The position numbers and the translations under genes are program-made. The notes under the pieces were generated by a model. It saw only the letters and a program-made list of their open reading frames with translations. It was not told the DNA's origin and did no database searches. Below are positions 1 to 5,105 of a DNA stretch of 5,105 nucleotides, piece after piece. Within the stretch, counting starts at the first letter, position 1; the number at the start of each line of letters is the position of its first letter. Source of the stretch: Chitinophagaceae bacterium (GTDB lineage: Bacteria > Bacteroidota > Bacteroidia > Chitinophagales > Chitinophagaceae). The stretch is from positions 1-5,105 of the forward strand of contig DPFD01000229.1 in the NCBI GenBank assembly GCA_003534175.1, read 5' to 3'.

Positions 1-713
1 TTTACGTTAATCTGTACGGCATTGTCAACAAATGTGAAATCACGCGTTTGTTCGCCATCGCCATTAATATACACCGGAGTACGGCGCAGGATACCTTTTA
101 CAAACAAAGGTATCACAGCTGCATAAGGACCGTCGGGGTCCTGACGCGGACCAAAAATATTGAAGTACCGGAAACCCATATTTTTCAGTCCGTATGCTTT
201 TGCAAACACATCAGCATACAACTCATTGGTTCTTTTGGTTACGGCATACGGAGAGAGGGCATTCCCAATGCGACTTTCCAGTTTAGGCAGGGTAGGTTCA
301 TCGCCATACACAGATGACGAGGAGGCATACACGATTTGTTTCACCTGCTGGTCTGACGCCGCTTTCATCATGTTTACAAAACCCGTGATGTTTACCTCAC
401 TGAAGTATGTAGGTTCTTTCATACTGCGGGGTACGGAACCCAGTGCAGCCTGATGACTCACATAATCAATTCCTTCGCAGGCCTTTTGGCAAATGTCGGC
501 ATTGCGAATATCGCCTTCGATGAACTCGAAGGTATTGTACTGACGAAGGATGGCCAGGTTTTTATCAAAACCATTCACCATGTTATCGAGCACACGCACT
601 TTTGCGGCACCGTGTTTGAGCAGATATTCTGCAATATGGCTACCGATGAATCCGGCACCGCCGGTTACGAGAAAACTTTTATCCTGTAGATTGGTTGTAT
701 GAAAAACAGACAT
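1..713 (-). CDS. tviC: UDP-N-acetylhexosamine 4-epimerase, TviC/WbpP type (3' end cut by window edge)
   Basis: My own translation of the minus strand from the ATG at 713-711 gives 237 open codons with no stop before the window edge, so the C-terminal third or so is missing (family about 320-345 aa). It is an extended short-chain dehydrogenase/reductase. The NAD-binding glycine motif GGAGFIGSH is at residues 18-26, the Ser-rich catalytic strand YASSSSVYGD at 129-138, and the catalytic pair Tyr156/Lys160 lies in SPYAVTK. HQAALGSVPRS (87-97), RYFNIFGPRQDP (182-193) and YINGDGEQTRDF (215-226) match what I recall of TviC and WbpP, which interconvert UDP-GlcNAc/UDP-GalNAc or their uronates at C4. 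It follows the tviB-type dehydrogenase after 32 bp, the classic partner gene, which supports UDP-GalNAcA synthesis. The start is preferred because about 13 residues precede the first beta strand, as is usual, and no in-frame ATG lies between it and the preceding gene. The family is near certain; the exact substrate is inferred. Confidence 0.93.
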   Translation of the reverse strand, partial: MSVFHTTNLQDKSFLVTGGAGFIGSHIAEYLLKHGAAKVRVLDNMVNGFDKNLAILRQYNTFEFIEGDIRNADICQKACEGIDYVSHQAALGSVPRSMKEPTYFSEVNITGFVNMMKAASDQQVKQIVYASSSSVYGDEPTLPKLESRIGNALSPYAVTKRTNELYADVFAKAYGLKNMGFRYFNIFGPRQDPDGPYAAVIPLFVKGILRRTPVYINGDGEQTRDFTFVDNAVQINV

Positions 714-745
714 GAAAATGATACTATGATTTAATTCAAAAAAAA
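714..745 (-). other. 32-bp gap between tviB-type and tviC-type genes, with a T8 run
   Basis: This is the longest non-coding stretch in the window. On the coding strand, the TAA of the dehydrogenase is followed directly by eight T (745-738) and then A/T-rich DNA up to the epimerase ATG. There is no Shine-Dalgarno sequence, as at the other starts. I find no GC-rich hairpin before the T run, so it does not look like an intrinsic terminator, and no convincing Bacteroidota-type promoter (TTG and TAnnTTTG at the right spacing). It most likely serves only as the A/T-rich translation-initiation region of the epimerase. Confidence 0.4.
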
Positions 746-2041
746 TTATAAACTCCAATAAGGTCGAGAGGTAATCTTATTACGGTAAATACCTTTCAAA
801 TCAGCTACCATAGCGTGAGGCTTGGTAATGGACGCGAAATAGGCATCATCCAGATTCCTGTATTCCTGGTGAGGAACGGTTACCACTACGGCATCGTAAT
901 CATTGGCTGTTTTTTCAGTCAGGGTGAAACCATATTCATGTTTCAGCTCGTCGCTGGAAGCATGCGGATCGGTTACATCCACATTCAGTGAAAATGATTT
1001 CAGTTCTTTCACCACATCGGCCACTTTGGAATTTCGGATATCACTCACGTTTTCCTTGAAGGTGGCGCCCATCACCAGCACTTTAGCGTCTTTCACATTA
1101 CCGTTGTTTTGAATGATGTGTTGCAATACTTTCTTGGCTACATATCCGGCCATACCATCGTTGATGTTTCTACCGGCAAGGATTACCTGGGAGTCGTATC
1201 CTAGTTCTTTCGACTTATAGGTTAAATAATACGGATCTACACCAATGCAATGGCCGCCCACCAAACCGGGTTGAAACTTCAGGAAGTTCCATTTGGTACC
1301 TGCAGCTTCGAGCACTTCGTAGGTATTGATGTTCATGCGATCGAAGATGATAGACAATTCATTCATCAGTGCAATGTTCAGATCGCGCTGGGTATTTTCA
1401 ATAATCTTTGCAGCCTCTGCCACTTTAATGGAAGATGCGCGGTGTACGCCGGCCTTTACCACCAGTTCGTACACTTTAGCAATGATATCCAAACTCTCAT
1501 CGCAACAACCACTCACCACCTTGGTAATGGTAGTGATGGTGTGTTCTTTATCACCCGGATTGATACGCTCCGGTGAGTAACCAATTTTATAATCCTCTAC
1601 CATTTTCAAGCCGGAGATTTTTTCAATGATGGGCACACAATCTTCTTCCGTGCATCCGGGATACACGGTGCTTTCAAACACTACATAGTCGCCCTTCTTC
1701 AACACTTTTCCAATGGTTTCGCTGGCGCGTTGCACAGGAACCAAATCGGGCACATTGTGTTCATCTACCGGAGTAGGAACAGCCACAATATAGAAATTGG
1801 CTTTTTTCAGTACTTCCAGATCGTTGGTAAACTCAATATCACAACCTTCAAAGGCAGATGACTCCAGTTCCTGACTGGGATCAATGTGGTTACGCATCAT
1901 CTCCACGCGTTGTGCGTTGATGTCAAATCCAATGACTTTAATCTTTCTTGCAAATTCCAGTGCTATGGGTAAGCCTACATATCCAAGTCCGATTACGGCG
2001 AGTTGTGCATCTTTCTTTAACAGCTTGTCGTAAATATTCAT
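746..2041 (-). CDS. tviB: UDP-N-acetyl-D-glucosamine/galactosamine 6-dehydrogenase, TviB/WbpO type
   Basis: This is a complete 431-residue nucleotide-sugar dehydrogenase that oxidises C6 of a UDP-N-acetylhexosamine to the uronate in two NAD-dependent steps in the cytosol. The N-terminal Rossmann motif GLGYVG is at residues 18-23, VPTPVDEHNVPDL at 89-100 or so, ESTVYPGCTEEDCVP at 123-137 and GYSPERINPGDKEH at 154-167. The central helix carries Lys212 and Asn216 in the AAKIIENTQRD segment, the catalytic Cys265 is in GGHCIGVDPYYL with Asp269 four residues on, and the C-terminal UDP-binding domain has GATFKENVSDIRN (325-337). The ESTVYPGCTEE and AGTKWNFLKFQPG segments are those of TviB/VipA and WbpO, unlike the GYGGSCFPKD class of the other dehydrogenase in this window. 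The ATG is 10 bp after the decarboxylase stop, with A-rich upstream DNA (AAAACAACAC) and no Shine-Dalgarno. It stops at TAA. The adjacent tviC-type epimerase suggests UDP-GalNAcA as the joint product; whether the direct substrate is UDP-GlcNAc or UDP-GalNAc cannot be told from sequence. Confidence 0.95.
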   Translation of the reverse strand: MNIYDKLLKKDAQLAVIGLGYVGLPIALEFARKIKVIGFDINAQRVEMMRNHIDPSQELESSAFEGCDIEFTNDLEVLKKANFYIVAVPTPVDEHNVPDLVPVQRASETIGKVLKKGDYVVFESTVYPGCTEEDCVPIIEKISGLKMVEDYKIGYSPERINPGDKEHTITTITKVVSGCCDESLDIIAKVYELVVKAGVHRASSIKVAEAAKIIENTQRDLNIALMNELSIIFDRMNINTYEVLEAAGTKWNFLKFQPGLVGGHCIGVDPYYLTYKSKELGYDSQVILAGRNINDGMAGYVAKKVLQHIIQNNGNVKDAKVLVMGATFKENVSDIRNSKVADVVKELKSFSLNVDVTDPHASSDELKHEYGFTLTEKTANDYDAVVVTVPHQEYRNLDDAYFASITKPHAMVADLKGIYRNKITSRPYWSL

Positions 2042-2051
2042 GTGTTGTTTT

Positions 2052-3029
2052 TTATTTTTTAAATTCTTTGGGTGTTTTAAATAATTCTTCCGGTGGTAGT
2101 GATTTAAAATATTCGTAAGTAATTTTCAATCCTTCATTACGGCTTACGGTAGGTGCCCATCCTAATATGGCTTTGGCCCGGGTAATATCGGGCTGGCGTT
2201 GTTTAGGATCATCTACCGGTAATGGTTTGTATACAATTTTTTGTTTGGTTCCGGTAAGGGCGATGATTTCTTCCGCAAAATCTTTCAGAGAAATTTCATC
2301 CGGATTTCCAATGTTCATGGGTTGAACATAATCACTAAGCAGGAGGCGATAGATGCCTTCCACTAAATCATCCACATAACAAAAACTGCGGGTTTGTGAT
2401 CCGTCGCCAAACACGGTTAAATCTTCGCCGCGTAATGCCTGCCCTATGAATGCCGGCAAGGCTCTTCCGTCATTCAGACGCATCCTTGGGCCATACGTGT
2501 TGAATATGCGCACAATGCGGGTTTCCACTTGATGGAACGTATGGTATGCCATGGTGATGGCTTCCTGAAAACGTTTGGCTTCATCGTACACACCGCGCGG
2601 GCCTACCGGGTTTACATTTCCCCAGTAATCTTCATTTTGTGGATGCACCAGCGGATCACCATACACTTCACTGGTGCTGGCTACAAGAATGCGTGCGTTT
2701 TTGGCAAGGGCCAGGCCCAGACAATTGTGTGTGCCCAGCGAACCTACCTTCAGGGTTTGAATGGGGATTTTCAAATAATCGATCGGACTGGCCGGTGAGG
2801 CAAAGTGTAAGATATAATCCAGTTTGCCGGGAACATGTATAAACTTTGAAACATCGTGATGATAAAATTCAAAGTTGGGTAAGGGAAACAAATGCTCAAT
2901 ATTGCTCAGGCTGCCGGTGATGAGGTTGTCCATACCAATCACATGATACCCTTCACGAATGAACCGGTCGCACAAATGCGAACCCAAAAACCCGGCGGCA
3001 CCGGTAATCAATACCCTTTTTTGTTCCAC
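2052..3029 (-). CDS. uxs: UDP-glucuronate decarboxylase (UDP-xylose synthase)
   Basis: The 325-residue product is an extended SDR that oxidises UDP-glucuronate at C4, loses CO2 from C6 and re-reduces the product to UDP-xylose, using tightly bound [15 protein letters not shown] (10-21) is the NAD-binding motif. The UXS signatures are unmistakable: [11 protein letters not shown] (75-85), [15 protein letters not shown] (117-131), [12 protein letters not shown] (135-146), the catalytic Tyr148/Lys152 in [16 protein letters not shown] (174-183) and [14 protein letters not shown] (208-221). Ser120, Glu121 and Arg278 (in RQPDI) correspond to the residues implicated in decarboxylation in the related ArnA domain, which argues for a decarboxylase rather than a 4,6-dehydratase or epimerase. 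Length is normal for bacterial UXS without a membrane anchor. It lies 22 bp after ugd, which supplies its substrate. The start is GTG; no in-frame ATG exists before the in-frame TGA at 3050-3048, while an ATG at 3034-3032 is out of frame. It stops at TAA, 10 bp before tviB. Confidence 0.95.
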   Translation of the reverse strand: MEQKRVLITGAAGFLGSHLCDRFIREGYHVIGMDNLITGSLSNIEHLFPLPNFEFYHHDVSKFIHVPGKLDYILHFASPASPIDYLKIPIQTLKVGSLGTHNCLGLALAKNARILVASTSEVYGDPLVHPQNEDYWGNVNPVGPRGVYDEAKRFQEAITMAYHTFHQVETRIVRIFNTYGPRMRLNDGRALPAFIGQALRGEDLTVFGDGSQTRSFCYVDDLVEGIYRLLLSDYVQPMNIGNPDEISLKDFAEEIIALTGTKQKIVYKPLPVDDPKQRQPDITRAKAILGWAPTVSRNEGLKITYEYFKSLPPEELFKTPKEFKK

Positions 3030-3034
3030 GGCAT
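3008..3034 (-). other. Out-of-frame ATG mini-ORF overlapping the GTG start of the decarboxylase gene
   Basis: Five bases upstream of the GTG start is an ATG in a different frame. It reads eight codons (MPWNKKGY) through an A6 tract (plus-strand T6 at 3017-3022) and stops at TGA 3010-3008, inside the decarboxylase. Loss of one net frame position in the A6 run would join this ATG to the decarboxylase frame. The possibilities are a genuine GTG start with a chance ATG, a small overlapping leader that lowers expression, polymerase or ribosome slippage on A6, or a one-base sequencing or assembly error. The GTG-initiated protein ([10 protein letters not shown]) already has a normal family N-terminus, so a plain GTG start is the simplest reading. 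Confidence 0.3.
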
Positions 3035-3051
3035 GTTGGTTTAATGTTCAG

Positions 3052-4389
3052 TTATTGAGTGGCTGCTAGTTTTCTGCGGCCGATGCTTTCATAATGGAAT
3101 CCAAGATTTTCCATTTGGGTAAGATCGAACAAATTTCGCCCATCGAATATTACCTTATTCTTAAGAAGCTCCTGAATTTTATCAAAATCCGGTGTGCGGA
3201 ATTCATTCCATTCTGTAGCAATCACCAGGGCATCAGCATCTTTCAATGCATGGTAGGGCGTTTCGGCAAATTCAATCGTATCGCCCAGCACCTGCCGCGA
3301 ATTGTTCATGGCTTCAGGATCGAAGGCGGATACCGATGCTCCACGGCTCAGCAATTCCTGAATGATATCAAAGGCCGGCGCTTCGCGGATGTCGTCGGTA
3401 TTGGGTTTAAAAGATAAACCCCACAATGCAAACTTTTTACCCTGAAGGTTCTGGTTGAAATACTTCAGGATTTTCGGTACCAGGATAACTTTCTGCTCCT
3501 TATTCACCTCCATAACGGATTCGAGTATACGAAATGAATATCCTGCCTCAATGCTTGATTGCACCAGTGCCTGTACATCTTTCGGAAAGCAACTGCCGCC
3601 ATAGCCAATGCCCGGAAACAGGAACCGCTTCCCTATCCTGTCGTCGCTGCCAATACCGCGGCGAACCATATCCACATCCGCGCCGAGCAGTTCACACAGG
3701 CGGGCAATTTCATTCATGAAACTGATTTTCACTGCCAGAAACGAATTGGCGGCATATTTGGTAAGTTCAGCGGAACGCTCATCCATAAACAGGATAGGAT
3801 TACCCTGCCGCACAAACGGTGCGTACAATTCATTCAGTATTTTAATAGCCCGCTCAGAGGAAGTTCCGATCACTACACGGTCAGGCTTCATGAAATCATC
3901 TACGGCTACGCCTTCCCGTAAGAACTCCGGATTACTCACCACATCAAAATCGTTGCTGATATCTGTGGAAGCCGCCTGCAGGATGGTTTCACGTACTTTA
4001 TCCGCCGTGCCTACCGGTACGGTACTTTTATCAATGATTACTTTATAGTTGCCCGGCTGAATCAGGGTACCCAATTGCCTGGCCACTCCGAGAATGTATT
4101 TCAAATCAGCACTGCCGTCTTCACCCGGAGGCGTAGGCAGGGCAAGAAAAACAACCTGAGCATCATGAAAAGCTTCTTCAAGCTGGGTGGTAAACAGCAA
4201 CCGGTTTTCCTTCTGGTTGCGGAGGAATAATTTTTCCAGTCCCGGTTCATAAATCGTAATCTGGCCTGAATTCAGTTTCTCCACTTTCTTTGCATCTATA
4301 TCCACACAGGTAACTGTATTTCCTGTTTCGGCAAAACAGGTTCCCGTCACCAATCCTACATATCCCGTTCCTACTACTGTAATTTTCAT
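3052..4389 (-). CDS. ugd: UDP-glucose 6-dehydrogenase
   Basis: This is a complete 445-residue cytosolic enzyme that oxidises UDP-glucose to UDP-glucuronate with two NAD+. The N-terminal Rossmann motif is GTGYVGLVTG (7-16), followed by CVDID (28-32), which accepts NAD. KSTVPVGT (121-128) and NPEFLREG (153-160, with Glu155 and Glu159) line the active site. Lys211 and Asn215 sit in the ELTKYAANSF helix; Cys267 in GYGGSCFPKD is the thiohemiacetal-forming nucleophile, with Asp271 four residues on. The Lys-to-Cys spacing of 56 matches what I recall for the streptococcal enzyme. The C-terminal UDP-binding domain has GLSFKPNTDDIREAP (324-338). Ending in ESIGRRKLAATQ, it is slightly longer than usual. 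The ATG lies 13 bp after the aminotransferase stop; the upstream bases are A/T-rich without a Shine-Dalgarno. It stops at TAA. The next gene encodes UDP-glucuronate decarboxylase, so its product is probably fed at least partly into UDP-xylose. This class differs from the TviB-type dehydrogenase in the same cluster. Confidence 0.97.
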   Translation of the reverse strand: MKITVVGTGYVGLVTGTCFAETGNTVTCVDIDAKKVEKLNSGQITIYEPGLEKLFLRNQKENRLLFTTQLEEAFHDAQVVFLALPTPPGEDGSADLKYILGVARQLGTLIQPGNYKVIIDKSTVPVGTADKVRETILQAASTDISNDFDVVSNPEFLREGVAVDDFMKPDRVVIGTSSERAIKILNELYAPFVRQGNPILFMDERSAELTKYAANSFLAVKISFMNEIARLCELLGADVDMVRRGIGSDDRIGKRFLFPGIGYGGSCFPKDVQALVQSSIEAGYSFRILESVMEVNKEQKVILVPKILKYFNQNLQGKKFALWGLSFKPNTDDIREAPAFDIIQELLSRGASVSAFDPEAMNNSRQVLGDTIEFAETPYHALKDADALVIATEWNEFRTPDFDKIQELLKNKVIFDGRNLFDLTQMENLGFHYESIGRRKLAATQ

Positions 4390-4402
4390 ACTAAAATATT
4401 GA

Positions 4403-5105
4403 TCATCTGTTTAAAAATGCCAGTACGGCATCAATGATATACTGTTGTTGTTCCTCATCCAGTTCGGTATGAATGGGAAGTGATATTACCTGATCGGTTA
4501 GTTTATCCGTTACCGGTAGCACATAATCTGCTCCGCCGAAAGATTCAAACATCTTCTGGCGATGACAGGGCACCGGATAATAAATCATGCTGGGTATCTT
4601 CTGTTCTGCCAGGTATTGGTGCAGGGCATCACGGTCTACACCGTTCAGGGTGAGGGTGTACTGGTGAAACACATGCCGGTTGTTGGCCGCACGATAAGGC
4701 ACCCGGATGGCGGGATGTACGGCAAAACCCCGGTCATAAAAATCTGCCGCTTTCCTTCTCGCATCAATATACCCGTTGAGGTGTTTCAGCTTAATATCCA
4801 GAATGGCTGCCTGCACGGCGTCTAAACGTGAATTACAGCCAATTATTTCATGGTAATACCGTTGTTTTTGCCCGTGAGCGGCAATCATCCTCAATTTTTC
4901 TGCTAAAGCCGCATCATTGGTTGTCATTGCCCCGCCGTCGCCATAAGCCCCGAGGTTTTTGGAGGGATAGAATGAGGTGGTTCCAACATGTCCTATCGTA
5001 CCGGTTTTTTTCACCGTACCATCACTGAACGTGTAATCGTTACCGATAGCCTGGGCATTATCTTCGATTACAAACAGGTTGTGTTGCTGAGCAATCTTCA
5101 TGACA
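4403..5105 (-). CDS. DegT/DnrJ/EryC1/StrS-family sugar aminotransferase, WbpE-like (5' end cut by window edge)
   Basis: Only the C-terminal part, 233 full codons, is present. The frame stays open to the window edge (a Val codon precedes the ATG at 5101-5099), so that Met is internal and about 140 N-terminal residues are missing from a family of 360-380 aa. These PLP enzymes transfer an amino group, usually from glutamate, to a keto-sugar nucleotide. Counting from the internal Met, the PLP-ring Asp14 and Gln17 are in IEDNAQAIG, and the Schiff-base Lys48 is in SFYPSKNLGAYGDGGA. Asn90 and Arg92 in GCNSRLDAVQAAI are the residues usually supplied by the partner subunit. The HGQKQRYYHE segment (76-85) and the Lys-to-Asn spacing of 42 resemble WbpE, the UDP-3-keto-GlcNAc-uronate aminotransferase, more than ArnB or the 4-keto-sugar enzymes. 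Stop is TGA, 13 bp before ugd. The family is secure; the C3 specificity and substrate are inferred, and other amino-sugar roles remain possible. Confidence 0.92.
   Translation of the reverse strand, partial: VMKIAQQHNLFVIEDNAQAIGNDYTFSDGTVKKTGTIGHVGTTSFYPSKNLGAYGDGGAMTTNDAALAEKLRMIAAHGQKQRYYHEIIGCNSRLDAVQAAILDIKLKHLNGYIDARRKAADFYDRGFAVHPAIRVPYRAANNRHVFHQYTLTLNGVDRDALHQYLAEQKIPSMIYYPVPCHRQKMFESFGGADYVLPVTDKLTDQVISLPIHTELDEEQQQYIIDAVLAFLNR

Larger units (their letters stand above)
1..5105 (-). other. Nucleotide-sugar biosynthesis operon (both ends open)
   Basis: Five minus-strand genes are separated by 13, 22, 10 and 32 bp, with no terminator or clear internal promoter, so co-transcription is likely. 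Known family roles divide them into a UDP-glucuronate/UDP-xylose branch (ugd, uxs), a UDP-N-acetylgalactosaminuronate branch (tviB, tviC) and an amino-sugar step (WbpE-like). Clusters of this composition normally lie inside a polysaccharide locus with glycosyltransferases, Wzx/Wzy or Wza/Wzc genes, none of which falls in the window. The promoter must lie beyond position 5105. Confidence 0.8.

Noticed and set aside
48..689. Three plus-strand open frames (48-317, 160-453, 453-689)
   Set aside because: They are antisense to the edge-cut tviC-type epimerase, whose minus-strand translation shows the complete SDR motifs. The frames have no family features.
714..745. Internal promoter before the epimerase gene
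   Set aside because: A TTG follows from the T run, but no TAnnTTTG element lies at a suitable distance; the A/T-richness alone is not evidence.
738..760. T8 run right after the dehydrogenase stop codon as an intrinsic terminator
   Set aside because: The preceding bases form no GC-rich stem-loop, and the next gene of the same pathway begins 32 bp on.
3608..4048. 146-codon plus-strand open frame opposite ugd
   Set aside because: It lies wholly antisense to a dehydrogenase with intact catalytic motifs; its translation is rich in Ser/Arg/Thr and has no recognisable domain. The overlapping plus-strand frames at 3559-3921 and 3534-3719 are the same kind of shadow.
746..4389. The two dehydrogenases as a recent gene duplication
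   Set aside because: Their catalytic and substrate-loop motifs belong to different subfamilies (Ugd and TviB/WbpO), so they diverged long ago.
5099..5101. ATG as the start of the aminotransferase
   Set aside because: The frame stays open upstream to the edge, and the protein from this Met lacks the N-terminal part of the PLP fold, beginning just before the ring-binding Asp motif. It is an internal Met.

Overview
The window is one uninterrupted minus-strand gene cluster for nucleotide-sugar synthesis, of the kind found in capsule, O-antigen or exopolysaccharide loci. Five co-directional genes fill almost all of it, with gaps of only 10-32 bp, so they are probably one transcription unit read from high to low coordinates. 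The first and last genes are cut by the window edges. I see no RNA genes, mobile elements, CRISPR arrays or credible terminators, and no gene-free stretch longer than 32 bp.

In transcription order: (1) 5105-4403, the C-terminal part of a DegT/DnrJ/EryC1/StrS sugar aminotransferase that resembles WbpE; (2) 4389-3052, a UDP-glucose 6-dehydrogenase (Ugd); (3) 3029-2052, a UDP-glucuronate decarboxylase (UXS type) that appears to start at GTG; (4) 2041-746, a UDP-N-acetylhexosamine 6-dehydrogenase of the TviB/WbpO type; (5) 713-1, the N-terminal part of a TviC/WbpP-type UDP-N-acetylhexosamine 4-epimerase. Gene 5 has no stop codon inside the window and is easy to miss.

The genes form two branches. 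Ugd and UXS convert UDP-glucose to UDP-glucuronate and then to UDP-xylose. TviB and TviC convert UDP-GlcNAc to UDP-GalNAcA, with the order of oxidation and epimerisation not decidable from sequence. The WbpE-like enzyme would make a 3-amino sugar nucleotide, most likely from a 3-keto UDP-HexNAc-uronate. Its usual partners (WbpB-like oxidase, WbpD-like acetyltransferase) are not in the window and could lie upstream. All five products look like soluble cytosolic enzymes; no glycosyltransferase, flippase or polymerase is visible.

The organism is probably a member of the Bacteroidota. The protein sequences read like that phylum's versions of these families, and none of the four visible starts has a Shine-Dalgarno sequence; the upstream regions are mostly A/T-rich instead. 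This is an inference from style, not a database match. I do not see a previously undescribed system here: every gene belongs to a known family. The points worth a second look are the gene combination, the odd start of the decarboxylase, and what the truncated aminotransferase predicts about the flanking DNA.
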